NCBI RefSeq assembly: GCF_022201045.2
Contig: NC_068562.1
Span: 23,473,501-23,537,500, forward strand
DNA from: Citrus sinensis
Lineage: Eukaryota > Streptophyta > Magnoliopsida > Sapindales > Rutaceae
Reading direction: 5' to 3'
Length of the DNA: 64,000 nt
The notes beneath the pieces were generated by a model. That model saw nothing but the letters and a program-made list of their open reading frames with translations. It did no database searches and was not told the DNA's origin. Positions 45,231 to 58,167 of this stretch are shown here, in pieces (the first letter of the stretch is position 1; each line of letters starts with the position of its first letter). A program made the translations under genes and the position numbers.

Positions 45231-45357
45231 TGATATGTTATTATTTTGTTTCCTAAAACTGTAGTAGGGTTATGTGTTTTAGAATCACTATAAATATCTT
45301 CCCTGTAAACAGTATTTGAAGGACAACAAAATAATAAGAAAAGTTCAGTGTTATACC
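45231..45357 (+). repeat. 3' LTR of Copia element B, truncated
   Basis: It aligns with 40394-40520 and then passes into element A sequence at CCATGAAAG. The expected ..ACCTACA end is missing. Confidence 0.75.
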
Positions 45358-45594
45358 ATGAAAGTGAATATGAAGTATTATTATTATATATTTGATTTCA
45401 TATTTACAAAGAGAATGAGCCTATATATAGGCTTTACATGAAGCTCAAATAAGAAACTAAATAAATATAAATATAGCATGTATAAATTATGGGTATACAG
45501 AATTGTAATATACAAAATCATAATCTTGAGATTTAGTGGAGAGTGATCAGAATCATAATATTGGGAATTAATAGAGAGTGGTTTTTTCTTAACG
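45357..45594 (-). repeat. 5' LTR of Copia element A, outer part only
   Basis: It matches the 37150 LTR from GAAAG(C/T)GAATATGAAG onward, but lacks the initial TGTTAAATATT. It includes a small insertion (GTAATATACAAAATC region, about 45507-45521) relative to the other copy. Confidence 0.78.
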
Positions 45595-45876
45595 AATATT
45601 TTAATTCTTTCTACACTAATTTATAAGTAATTTATTTGTTCTCTTTATAAATAAAGTATTAGAATTGCAAAGATAAACAACAACAGCCGAATTCACTGGA
45701 TATATTAATACCAACCAAATTGTTGAACATGTGTGGCCCTCGTCAAGAAAGTTAACTTTTATACGTGCTTTCATAAGATTTGATGCCAAAAATTCTCAAT
45801 CAATTTTCTTTTGAATTAGCTTTCAGATCATTTGTTGGAGTGGGGGAGAGTGGAATAGATATAGTATCAATGACAC

Positions 45877-46348
45877 TAGAGGTGGCAATTTGTGGGCTTG
45901 GGCCAGTCTTTTCGAAGCCGAAACCCACATTATTCAAATAAAGTCCAGACCCTTCAAAAGCTCATCTAAATTGGTTCAGGTCGGACTCAGGATGGGCTTG
46001 GGCTCTTTTTATTAATTATAACATATTTTTTTAATTAAGAAAAATATTTAAATTAAAGATAATTATCTAATACATAATAGAATAATAGTCCAATGCATAA
46101 AATATTAGTAATATAACCTAATAAATAATAAATACTAATATAAAAAAGTAAACTAATTTAGTATTTTGAGTTTTTTTAATTAAATTTATTTTTTTTATAA
46201 ATTAAAAAAGCCCGAGCTAAGTCCGGATTTTTTTGTTAAGCCCTTGTCTAGGCCCAACCTATGCGGATTTTATATTTTTGGGCCATCTAAGTTCCCGGGC
46301 CTAGACTGGGTCGGGATTGGATCGGCCCGAACTTTTTTGCCATCCCTA
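45877..46348. mobile_element. hAT-like non-autonomous element, 472 bp
   Basis: The left end TAGAGGTGGCAATTTGTGG pairs with the reverse of the right end TAGGGATGGCAAAAAAGTT, followed by GGGC-rich arms (GGGCTTGGGCC and CGGGCCGATCC). The AT-rich centre matches 28080-28210 of the element at 27974-29048. No clean 8-bp duplication was found. No coding capacity. Confidence 0.65.
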
Positions 46349-49318
46349 TTTGATAGTACTAGTGGAAGATCCACAGTACAAAAAATTAACCTCATTAAAA
46401 AGAGTTTTATTTATTTATTTTTTTCCCCGAAGAAGGTTAAATAAAATACTGAAGAATTTCCTCTAATGTTGATTTAAAAAATATATATATATATCATTTT
46501 GTTGAAGGACAGACACCATCATCGTTCAATAGTCAATCTTAGGGTCTCAGCAATCACGAAAATTACAATTATGCAATTATCATGATTTGTACTAATTTTA
46601 CGCATACATTTAGTTTTCAAGCTTTTTTTAAATCATAATTTTCAATTTTATTTCATTGTAATGTCCGTATAAGGCTTAATTAATCTGCGCAATTATTATT
46701 AATCAAAGTGAATTATGAAACTATTTTCTTGGTCTAACAGAATTTGCTAAAACATCTTAAACAAGTAGAATCTGTGATAAAAATATCAATCGAGTTCCAT
46801 ATTTTGGTACAACCAAATTATAGAGAAGGAAATTAGGTGGCTAATTACTTCGCAAATGTTGGTTTTGCCTTGTGGCATTTACCCTTGGTGAGATAGTATG
46901 CCCTCTAATATTCTTAAAATTTTACATGAGAGTTTTTGGGATTGCCAAAGTATCGATTTTCTTAGTTGATACGGAGACTCTCAAAATGCCTTGTTGTTTT
47001 GATTAACCAATTATCAATTACTAGACAATGAATTTCTGATTTTTTTTATTAATCTGCTTAATTGATTGAGAACAGTTGTTCTCCGATAGTCTCTATCGAT
47101 ACATTTGAAATTATAAAAAAAGTAAACAATCATTCAATTTATTTTTTCTGAATTAAAAAAATCATAATATATATATTTATATCGTGCAAATATCACCCAA
47201 ATCCTTTATATACAAATATAATTTTGTTCTATTTATTTTATTCTATTTCACCCTTTATGTGAAAATTCTCAACAAATTTTCTCTATTTTTATGCTTTTAG
47301 CAGGTCTAATATTTCCGGCAATGGCAATGACTCCGTTATTTCTCTATATTGAAAAACATAAAATAATTTTTTTGATTTTTTTACCAAACTAATCAAAGCA
47401 GTGAAGATAGAGAGAGAATTCGAATTCAATTTCTAAAGCAAAATTTCGGCCCACTTCCTGCGGCCCAGATCCGTTGATATCACTCCCTAGAGTTTACCGA
47501 ATCACAATAAAATCATATGAAAAAATAATTGTCGGGTTTAAATTTTTTAGGTAGGGTCGCTAATTGGTCACACATAAAAATTTATTTGATAATCAGTTTG
47601 ATTTATCTTTAATATTTGAAAACTGCTTCATCCACATAATCCATTAACGTTGAAATATTTATAATAATTTAATTTTTTTGAGAAAAGATGATAAACAATA
47701 TTAAGTTGGTTGTCCACGGATATTCATATTAAATATCAAAGACTTATTTTATTTAAAGTTCTTTTCTTTGTTTTGTTTTATATCTTTAAAATTTTTGCTT
47801 TTTTAAATTGTTGCTTCTGCTTTATATTTGAAAATTTATAGCTGCATTATTTTTTAAATTTTTTTTTGTGGACAATAATTGGTATTTTTTATTTTTCCTT
47901 TCCAAGAAATTGTGAGTTATATCTATATCTATATATATATAATTCATAAATAGACTCCTACAATTATCACGCAGTTTATGAAAAATAACAAAACTAAAAA
48001 CAACAATACCCAAAAAAACTAAAAGAAAATATATAAACAAAATAAAATAAAATAAAAATGGAAAAGATATATAACGGTTGGCACCTGGTAGCTGCCTGCT
48101 CAGTCGCTAAATGGAGCTCCAAATGTTAAAACCTCCGACTTTTCCTGGTAATTTTCTCCCCCTCTTTCATAATATTGCAAATTAATTATTTAGAGGACTA
48201 TGTTTTAATATTTTGTGTGTTTTTACACTAAGACCGATAAAAATTTGGCGGGTGTCTATATCGTTAGATTATATACAAACCAGTACAAATTCTATCTGTT
48301 CTTTGTTGGTGATGTTGGATATATCATTTAGCTATGCATTGTTTTGGGAAGATGAATTTTACGTCACTTTTTTTTTTTTTTTTCGGTTGTTCAAACAAAC
48401 TGTTTCTGTCTTTTCAGTTGAGGTTTCTGGAAAAGAGATTGTGGATTCATATGCTTATTTAGTTATTTTTATTGAGTGCAACATGATACTCTTTTGGGTT
48501 CACTGTTGGTGATATGACCAGTCAACTCCATATGAGCACAGCACAAAGTTGATATCATGTCGTCACCTTGTTGCCTGGTTAATGATCGTATCCAGTTTGG
48601 GTTCATAATTCTCAATACGTGAAAATGTGTGTGACATGAGTATCAAATATTTGAGTAACCATGTTGTGTTTGACTTGTATATGACTTAAGAGAATAACAA
48701 CGTTATACTTACTATATCTTTAGAAATTATTTCAGATACAAATTAAGAATATGGCAAACAAGCGACATGATTACAACATGCTTAACTTTTCTAATAATGT
48801 GTCGGGGCTAGTATTTGCATTCTTGCCATGCTTATCTGAATTGCCTCCTCAGTTCTGTGGGTAAGATGAAAGCTTGTCAGGAATGCTTTTGTGGAAATCA
48901 ATTCCGAAGAAGTACTCATGATGTACTTCTTACCCAAACGCACTTGCTTGAAAACCACTTACTAAGGACACCTCTACAAAACAGTTGAAGTAAGTTTTTG
49001 ATTGCAGAAAGCACTTTACCAAACACCTTAAAATAACACAAAGGTAACTTTAACCATTTTAAGGTACTGCTAGTGATGCAAAAAGTTCTCTCAAATGCTT
49101 GGTTATAATTAAAAATTATAGTATTGCAGAAATGTGTGGTCATTCTTGAGCTTTTGTTTTGTTCATATCTGGGTTTAAGGCAATAAGGGCCTGGATATCA
49201 GCATAGCTGCATATATTCCTTGCAAAAGGTCTTTTGGCATTTAGCATTACTGAGGAAGTTCATATTCTTTCTAACAGATAAATCAATTGTGCTTTTCTTA
49301 GGGAATCTGTTTTCTTTG
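46349..49318. other. intergenic DNA and putative promoter/leader of the HDA14-like gene
   Basis: 46349-48060 is AT-rich with nothing recognised. The less AT-rich stretch 48070-48147 ends in a donor-like CCTG|GTAATT, and TTCTTAG|GGAATC at 49301 is acceptor-like, so a 5'-untranslated exon with an intron of about 1.15 kb is possible. This is inference only. Confidence 0.35.
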
Positions 49319-52300
49319 ATGAGCCATCATGTGCGCCAGTGGAAAAGTCACAATCAGTTTAATTTCGATACTAAATTGTTGGGGCATAGACATATCTGGA
49401 AGTATTCAAGTTTGCAGAGAAAAAACTTAATAAAAAACAAAAGAGGTTTCATTTGTTCATATACTGCAGAAAAGGATCTAAATTTACAGCTAAGTGATGC
49501 GCGAGTGATTTATGGTGTAGCTCCTGCTCTGGGCCACAACCAGGTATATTCTATTTTCTGTTCGTTTTCATAAAGATGGATGACTTGATTGCATATAGAA
49601 TATTTTGGTTTAGAGAATTTTGATATTTTATTTGTCTAAAGATCTTATGTTTGGGGATTAATACCTAATTGATTTCATCTCAATGTTAAAGTGAAATACT
49701 AAAATTCTAGCCTTTCTGCGTCTTGATGAGGGCTTGACGGTGTGTCCTCTTGATGCCCAAATCTGGCTCTGTCGCATGTTCTGATTGTCTGGTGCTCTGC
49801 ATTGTTTTTTCAAAACTCCAATACATATCTCCAACTTATGCCATCTTAGGTTCTTCTTTCCTTTTTCTTTTGTACTTTTTTCTTTGCATTTTATGTTAGA
49901 TCTTTAGAACGTAATCTTTTGCTAAACGAATCCATGATCTCAAACTCGTACTTTACTATTCCTATCACTATGAGCTGTCTTTTTGATTTGAAATTTTTTC
50001 TCTTCTGCCTATTGTTTCTTGTTGGTAGTTCCAATGAACAAGCTTTTACTAATCTTCTGATTTTCCATGCATTGAATTCTATTTTTATGCAGAAGTTGCT
50101 ATGATGCTGAATGGATAATATGTAATAATGTTTAACATTGTTGGGAGACTGTATCGTCTACAGCATGTTCTAAATATAGAGTTTGCATGCTGAATAAAAT
50201 TTCAGTCACACGTGCTAAATGAAGAGACTTGTTTCACTTTTATTATGTGCCAGCTGATGTGTGTGACTAGATTGTCCAATGATTAAATTTAGTAAGTTTC
50301 AGTGTGAGGTACATTTTGTTTTGATTTCGTTTCCCCCAATTAATTACTTTTGACATCCATTTTATTCTTGTATAAGTCTCATTCATCATAATAGTCTTTT
50401 AACATTTTGAGCTGTTCACATCAGTAGTTCTATAGCCTCGTTTGATAACCTTCTGCGATTCTAGGGAACAGTTTGTCCTTGTTTTTTGACAGCTGGCTCA
50501 CTCCTTTTGTATTTATCCTTAATCTCAATACAAGTTCTCTTTGTTCCTTGTGAAACATGAAAAATAATTGACGGTTTTGCTTTTAATTAGAGACAAAAGT
50601 ATGTAATTCATGATTATGCTTGTTAAATGGAAAGAAAGCAACAATTACATCTCCCCCTCTCCGTTTCTCCCTACTTTTTAGCTTTTACATTTCCTGAAAA
50701 AATAAACTTGCTTTGTCTTCTTGAGTTTGATGATTTGCATATTCCTCTGACAGTTTGGCTTCTTACTGCTAACAGGAGTTGCATCCAGAATCCCATCTTA
50801 GAGTTCCTGCAATTGTGAGTGCTCTTGAAAAGATGGAGCTTACGTCGGAGGTATTCAATGGTGTTCATGTTATGTCATTATTCAATTTTATGACTTCCAA
50901 TTTCCATGCTTTGTCATCTTGCCATATTGTATGCAATTGTAGACTTCCATCTTTTGTCAATTATTTTCATCTCAGTCAATTGAAGTTGAAAACTACTAGA
51001 TTAAACTGTGATTATGATGAATAACATCGCCTCAGTTGTCAATGACAAATTACTAGAATATTTATTACTTTCTTCACCAAATAAAACTACTTCAATGAGC
51101 ATATAATATTTTTAAAATTTGTGAATGCTTAACTAAAATTTGAAGAGAGACTTTGCTGGAAAAATTGTATTCTATTCTGTAAGATAGAGCAATTTAAGTG
51201 AAAAGTAACATCACTTCTTGTCTCACATGAGGCTTGAGTTGAATCCTGTGAGTCTGTGACCAGGCTAAAAAGGGTTTCTGAAGTAGAGAAGCTCACCTCC
51301 AGTTTTTGCAGTGCATAGGTACAATGGCCTCCTGTGGACCAAGATAGTATTGAACTAATTGATCATAAAAGCTAACAGTTCTAGAGAGCAATTATACGAT
51401 GGTATTTTTTGGAGCACCAGTTTATTTGTTACTGCTTGTTTATTATCTTTTCCTACATGTCTCAGTTCCGTGGCTCAGAGATCATTGAACTTAAAAATTT
51501 TAGCCCCGCTTCAGTTGACGACATTGCAAGTGTTCATGCAAGAGCTTACGTATCAGGACTTGAAAAGGTAGATGGCTATTTTCCACTCTCTTTTCCTTTT
51601 TCAGTTATGCCATTCCATGTTTTGATCATATGTGAGAGGAGAAATACTTGAGAGTGGAATTGGCCTATAGGTGTAGCTAATGTATTTTTATTTTGGTCAT
51701 TGCCATTTTATTTTTCTCACCAGCAAATCATTTTGTACACTCATCTATGCATGTGTACAAACATTGACTTACCAAAATAATTATTCATTTAATCTTCTTG
51801 TCAGTATTTAACATCTGGAGTGCTAATTGATTATATGTATTGGTTTATAGGCCATGGATCGGGCTTCACAACAGGGCATTATTTTAATTGAAGGTTCTGG
51901 ACCAACATATGCTACTGCAACTGTAAGTGAATTTCATTAAGTAGCTGAATTTTGATTTTGGATTTTGTGGATGCGTTGACTCGCCTCTAGATACTATACA
52001 TTGGACTATTAAATATATGCCACAGTTTCCACAGTGTAAGACAATTATGTTATTTATCAGCCGATGAGTGCCAGAATAAACCAACATGACTCCTTATGAT
52101 TGTTAGGAGAATTTGGATTAGAGCACAGTAAATTTTAATTGTCCTAGAGGCACATTGCAAACTTTATTGCTTCTTTAGTCTCTGTCTTCTGCCTATAATA
52201 GGAAGAAGTCTCTCTCTGTAATTTCTTAAATAATAATGAAGTTACTAGTAGATCAATTCTGCTGATTATTATCAATTGAAAGAACTTTGAGATCGCATTC

Positions 52301-54716
52301 TCCAGTTATTGGGTATTCATTAGACTTTAGAGCAGTAGCATAATAAGTGTTAAGTTGTCATCAGTTTGACGGAAACAACTGCCTTTTCACTTCTAAATTA
52401 TTCATATGGCTATTGGTGGATGATTGCCGTTACCAACTAGTTGTTTCTGCTCTATAATTCATTGCAATGACATATTCTTTATATTTTTGTTGAGGCATCA
52501 TTTGATGTCTCATTCTGTAATGATTTCTATATCTTCTTATTCACGGATATGAATTTTCTTTTTGGTAATGGGCTCAAATTGATAAGTTTAGGAGTAAAGA
52601 TTAGGAATATTGTTGTACTAGATTATTTTTTATCAGAAAATTTGTGTAGACTCATAATTTTGATTGTGAATACAATGTTATGGGTTTCAGCTGCAGTTTG
52701 TAAATAAATGTATGGATAAAAATAAAAGAAAAAATATCTGCTCAGTTTAGACATAAAATGAGAAATAACACTTAACAGTGCATTCAAGGATGGAATTTGG
52801 AACTTTAGCATTCCTAATCTTCCCGTCCACCTTTTCTTGGTAGTATATTGATATAGTTCTGATACTTGTACTTCAATATGCAACCAGTTCGTCAATTTTC
52901 CCCTTCTTTCTGATGATGATTTTGTTCTTGCAGACATTCCAGGAGTCACTTGCTGCAGCTGGAGCTGGAATTGCCTTAGTTGATTCAGTGGTGATGTCTT
53001 GACCTAGAATGTTAGTCTTTGTAAAAATATTTTAGTTGAAAATGCTGAAATTGTTTCAATTTCACAGCATGCAATACCTGTGTCTACATTGTGATTTAAC
53101 AGATATCTTGTTATCAGAACCAGATGGTATCTGTAAACACTAGATGATTGTAAGCTAAAAAAACAGTTATTTTGAATTTATATCAGCTAAAACTTTGTTT
53201 AGATAAACATCAGGTTGCAGCGTCTAAGAACCGCCCGGATCCACCTTTGGGTTTTGCTTTGATAAGACCTCCTGGACATCATGCTATTCCAAAGGGGCCA
53301 ATGGGGTTTTGTGTTTTTGGGAATGTGGCTATCGCAGCTCGTTATGCTCAACGTGCTCATGGATTGAAGCGAGTATTTATCATTGATTTTGATGTTCACC
53401 ATGGAAATGGTACAAATGATGCTTTCTATGATGATCCAGATATATTCTTCCTTTCAACACACCAGGTGAGTATAGATTTGGTCCACAAAATATATAAGAA
53501 TGTCCTGTTTCTCATGTTTGATTATTCAGTTGTACATTTCATGTTCTGTTCAATTATCTACTTCCCTTATCCCTTTCTTATTTATGATGGCACATGGGAA
53601 AGGGCAACACAGGTCATAATACTATTTCTACTTATATCATGCTCAAAAGCACATTTTTAAGCACTAATGGATTATGAGAACATTGACATCAAACGCACGG
53701 CTTGGTACTATGCAGACATTGGACATATGCTGATTTCAAAAGTTTGATGCTGAACAAGCTTATTAACTGATCAAACCCTAATGTACTCACTAATACAGGA
53801 TGGAAGTTATCCCGGTACTGGTAAAATTGATGAGGTAGGTCGTGGAGATGGTGAAGGATCAACACTCAATTTGCCTTTACCTGGAGGCTCTGGTGACACT
53901 GCAATGAGAACTGTGTTTCATGAAGTTATTGTTCCATGTGCTCAACGGTTCAAGCCGGATTTGATTCTCGTCTCTGCTGGGTGAGTTGCCCTTTCCCACG
54001 TCTAAATGTAACTTGACGGATTACGGCAATTTTTATTTTTATTTCTTTTGAAAACTCTCTCTGACGATGATGAGGATGAGTTTTATAATGATCAGGCCAA
54101 AAAAGAAAATAATAATATGGTAATATGTGAAGTCAGTGACCTTGTGGTGATCTTGCAAATATTGAAATGAAATGACTTTCAACATTTCAAATATATTGCA
54201 TACATGTGCTAGGGTGTGCATCCAACCACTCACGCTTGCATTTTTCCAATTTGGATCTTTAATAACAAGCCAATCCCACTATAACGGATGGATAAACTAT
54301 TCTTCAAAATTCTAAATGAGAGTTTGAAAATGTTGTCACTTGGTACTTAGATTGAATTATCATCCTCATTCCGGCCATTCACCTACTCGCGTGTCTCATA
54401 TTGAACTTTATCCAGATACGACGCTCATGTACTGGATCCACTGGCCAGTCTACAGTTTACAACAGGGACATACTACATGCTTGCAGCTAACATTAAACAG
54501 CTTGCCAAAGATCTATGTGGAAGCCGCTGTGTATTTTTTTTGGAAGGAGGCTACAACCTGAATTCTCTTTCGTACTCAGTGGCGGATTCTTTCCGGGCTT
54601 TTCTTGGGGAGCCTAGCAAGGCATCTGAGTTCGACAACCCTGCCATCTTGTATGAAGAACCCTCTGCTAAGGTGAAGCAGGCAATTGAAAGAGTAAAGCA
54701 CATACACTCCCTGTGA
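49319..54716 (+). CDS. HDA14: HDA14-type class II histone deacetylase, eight exons
   Basis: Exons: 49319-49543, 50776-50850, 51466-51567, 51851-51922, 52934-52990, 53214-53465, 53799-53980 and 54416-54716. All junctions are GT-AG and keep one frame of 421 residues, close to the Arabidopsis HDA14 length. The first six exons are exact codon multiples. Residues 1-55 are basic and poor in acids, fitting an organelle-targeting peptide. The deacetylase core has the active-site pair in RPPGHHA (H199, H200), zinc ligands D237 and H239 in [11 protein letters not shown]324 in SAGYDAH (split by the last intron), and EGGYN near the end. HDA14 is described as a chloroplast and/or mitochondrial and cytosolic lysine deacetylase. 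The ATG at 49319 was chosen as the first in-frame Met. The donor of exon 5 (GTG|GTGATG) is weak. No defect seen. Confidence 0.92.
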
Positions 54717-57470
54717 GAATGTCTAAACCTTCATAATTTAACTTTCGTATAGCTGCTCGAGGTCTCTCCATATTTGAAGTTGTTGCATGTGGATACACTA
54801 CTCAATGACATAATGTAGTAAATGTTAGTGATGTTTAGCATATTTGATTTAGCATGTATGTGATCTGTTTAATGAATGCTTGCACTAGATGCCCACCCAA
54901 GTAGATTATTTATGTGATGATGACAACAAGCTTCTTATGGATTTGATAAAGCTACTTCATGACTGTTGGCATGGTTGCATTTCTACAAATGTCGGCAGTA
55001 GCTGCATCAATGGCTGCATTTCAATGCTGCTAGCCGTCTTCATGAACTGCAAAATGCGCCAGAACATGAATCAACATGATTAATGTTACCATAAACATGG
55101 GCTAAGGCTATTCATTTCATGCTTAGTTATTTACCGAGAGAGAATGCAACTTGGCGTGCTATTGTGGTTACGTAGAAGTAAGAGGGTATTTATTTGTGGA
55201 CTAAGGTGTGCTTGTCAACTCGCATAACCCGAGACTGCTTGCAGTGCAGTCTCATGTTGGGCTGTACAGCTGCTGCGACAGTTTGTTTCTTTAGCTTTCT
55301 TTAAAAAAAAAAATAAATGAATAAAAGTAAATTTGTATTTCCATATTAGATTATCTAATCATATTATACAAAATTAATTTTTATTTTCTTTCATTTTTTA
55401 CATAATAATAATTAATATAAATTTATAATTTTTTATTCAAATATTACATTACATTTTTATTTTATATTAACTATATTAAAAATATAATCAAATATTACGT
55501 TAGTTGATTATATTACAATAACTAATATATAAAAATTAATTTTTTTAAATAATACAGTATAAGGAATTATAAATACTTAAATATTAATAAATTTAAATAA
55601 TATTCATTTAAAATTAATAGTAATAAGAAATATGATATAAAATATTAGCATATGTAATACAATATATATTGCACTAACATGATTTTGCATTATACCTTAA
55701 TTCACCTTAATGCAATATAATATGCGCAGCGCGTCTTAAAGGAGTATCTGTAGTATGCATTGTCGTTCACACTACAAAGTATTTAAACTTTGAAGTTTGA
55801 AGTTCATTTATTTTGAATACTTATCTATTTTTGTGGCAACATTTATAAATTAGGTTACTTTGAAATTGCAATCACCAATAGTCACATCTTAGATATATGC
55901 TTGCAAAGTCAAAAACACAAAATTGTATCCTAAATAATGTGACACATGACATGCCATTAATTTATTAGTGCTGTGAAATCATGTAAAAAAGTTAATTATT
56001 ACCAAATATTTGGCAATCATTAATTGATGACATCATCATTTGAAATATAAACTTTACGTATCAACTCTTATACGTATTTTTACTTTGTTATATTTTCAGA
56101 CCATTAATTTTTATTTGAAATGAATTGAGAAGTCTCTTATTCAAGACTTGTTGAGATGATAAATAATTATATTATTCATAAAAATATGTGTATATTTTTT
56201 ATATTTTTAGTATAAGAAATGTCCTTCTAATTTGAACACTTGGACAATATGGCTAGAGATATTTCCACCCACTTTAGAAAATAATTATAAGAAGTACACA
56301 TTATTTTTTAAAAAATACAAATCAACAAAGAGTTTGGATCATTAATCAATTAAATCCTTCCTATAATTTTTTTCACTTAGGTTTCTTTGATCTTTTGTTA
56401 CCGTTAAGGTCGCTTTAACATAAATTTTATTTGAATATTTTACTCTTATGCCATGAAATAACTAAATTGCTCCACATGTGCTTTTTTGTCTAATAGTTTA
56501 GGTATTTAGTTTTATGACGTATAATCCAGTACTTTTAAATAAAATCAAATAATTAATAATCATACTAATAAAATATTATTTATACATCATTTAAAAACAA
56601 CAAATTTTATATAAAATTGTAGAAATATTGATGTTAAACAAAATTTTTGGGTGTTTTGATTCTTAACTTATAAGGGTAAAATAATCAATTTAAAATTATA
56701 CTAAAGGAATCGTAGTAGTCAAATATAATAAACAATCTAAGTCACGAAAAAAGTAAATTAAGAGTCAATTGATTCTCCAAACTGCTTCTTCATTTAAATT
56801 TTCTTTTAAGTGTGAACTTATCGTAATTATTTTCTGATAGTAAGGGTGGGTTTATAAAAATTGTAGGGTAAAAATATCACCATCTCAACAATTATATCAG
56901 CTATTATGACAAAATATAGGAAAAATAGAGCTTGGATCCTTAAAATTTTTTTACTTTACCACTTAGTAGGAATATAATTTTTACTTTCATTTTAGTTATC
57001 GACTAACTTGCGACTGCAATGATAATCTGAATGAGGCGTCGGAGGATAAGAAACAACCTATAACTATGGGTAAATTTCTCCCAAATTTTAATATTTAAAA
57101 TTGGGCATTGGTCTATATTGAACCCAAATATATGAATTACGCTATACATTTGATCTGATTCAAGCAGATATTGTATTAGATCCATGACTCTGCAAAGAAG
57201 TAGGAAGTTCCTACGGCCTGGGGCGGCAATGACTCGTTTTGTGGGGTATTTAGTGAAGTGCCTTTACAGGGATGCTTTTATAGTTTTTATGTGGTTTTGT
57301 CTCTTATATTTTTAGGATTTGTTTGTTTCAATAAAGTCACCAAATATTGGATTTAGTCTCTCTATTTAGAGTTTGCGACAATGTTGTGCTGTTTTAGCGA
57401 GCACTACTGTGTGTGTGTGTATATATATATTTGTGGTTTTCATCTACAATAAGTAGGGGGAGAGGGTAGA
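54717..57470. other. 3' region of the HDA14-like gene and intergenic DNA
   Basis: 54717 to about 55140 should hold the 3' untranslated region. A perfect 8-bp stem (GAGACTGC/GCAGTCTC, about 55231-55253) is present. 55300-56000 is very AT-rich, and a short GC-rich patch (ATGCGCAGCGCG) at about 55723 may mark an old element end. No gene seen. Confidence 0.45.
57411..57430. repeat. compound (TG)n(TA)n microsatellite
   Basis: Short TG repeats pass directly into TA repeats. Confidence 0.85.
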
Positions 57471-57473
57471 CTA

Positions 57474-58167
57474 AGGGGTGTTTATTTTTTTGACTTAATT
57501 GACTTAATCAGTTAAATCAGTAAGTTTGTTTGTTTTTTCAACTCAATTAAAATTTTCAATTATTAAGTCATTAAGTTACTTTTTTATTTTTTTTACTTAA
57601 TCTAAAAAGTCTGATTGATATCATTAAATGATATTCTCCAAAAGATCCTTATCTAATTAATTAATTTTCATCTTTACCTAAATAAAATTTAATAATAATT
57701 AGCATTATTACCCATCTCTATATAACTTGTGATAATATATTGTGGTATACTATTATTATTTTTATCTTTTTATTTTCTTCAAATTAGCATTATTATCTTC
57801 ATAATTTTCTATGAATAATTTTCATATAAAAACATCATAAACTATAATAAAATTGATTAACATATATAATATAGAATATTAAAGAGTTGTATCAATTGAA
57901 TATGATTTATGTTATGATAATATATTATCTTATTTATATTCTTTGAGATGTTTATTATTTGTTTAACATTTACAATTTGTAAGGGTATAAATGTAAAAAT
58001 ATTATTTTTAGATATTTTTAAGTTAAAAAAACAAACAACTTAATTTTTATTTTTAGTGATTTAGACAAAAAAAAAATTCATTCAGATTTAAACATTTAGC
58101 TCTATTTAAAATTCAGATTAATTCAGATCTATTTAGATTTCAGATAAAAAAAAAAATGCCACCTAAA
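57474..58167. mobile_element. possible hAT-type MITE
   Basis: The left end AAGGGGTGTTTATTTTTTTG resembles the reverse of the right end TAGGTGGCATTTTTTTTTTT. Inside the left end is TTAATTGACTTAATCAGTTA, and inside the right end are CAGATTAATTCAGATCTATT-type repeats. I found no matching 8-bp duplication, so the call is weak. Confidence 0.3.

Larger units (their letters stand above)
40394..45357 (+). mobile_element. Copia element B (plus strand) nested in element A
   Basis: Short LTRs of about 130-140 bp (40394-40533 and 45231-45357) flank a primer site and a decayed plus-strand Copia polyprotein. The right LTR lacks its last few bases, where it runs directly into the LTR of element A. Confidence 0.82.
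37150..45594 (-). mobile_element. Copia element A (minus strand), invaded by Copia element B and missing its gag end
   Basis: Related terminal sequences at 37150-37380 and 45357-45594 (shared text includes GAGCCTATATATAGGC and CATGAAGCTCAAATAAG) flank a minus-strand Copia polyprotein that stops abruptly at about 40350. The remaining space (40394-45357) is a second Copia element in the opposite orientation. Gag, the protease start and the primer site of A are absent. No target duplication was identified. Confidence 0.82.

Noticed and set aside
45869..46356. 8-bp target duplication for the 45877-46348 element
   Set aside because: Flanks AATGACAC and TTTGATAG do not match. Only the inverted ends support the call.
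48868..48988. Short plus-strand frame with CxEC upstream of the HDA14-like gene
   Set aside because: About 40 codons, not linked by a convincing splice to the gene. At most part of a leader or an upstream ORF.
54889..55083. 64-codon frame after the HDA14-like gene
   Set aside because: It lies in the expected 3' untranslated or flanking region, with no recognisable motif and unusual Cys/Met content.
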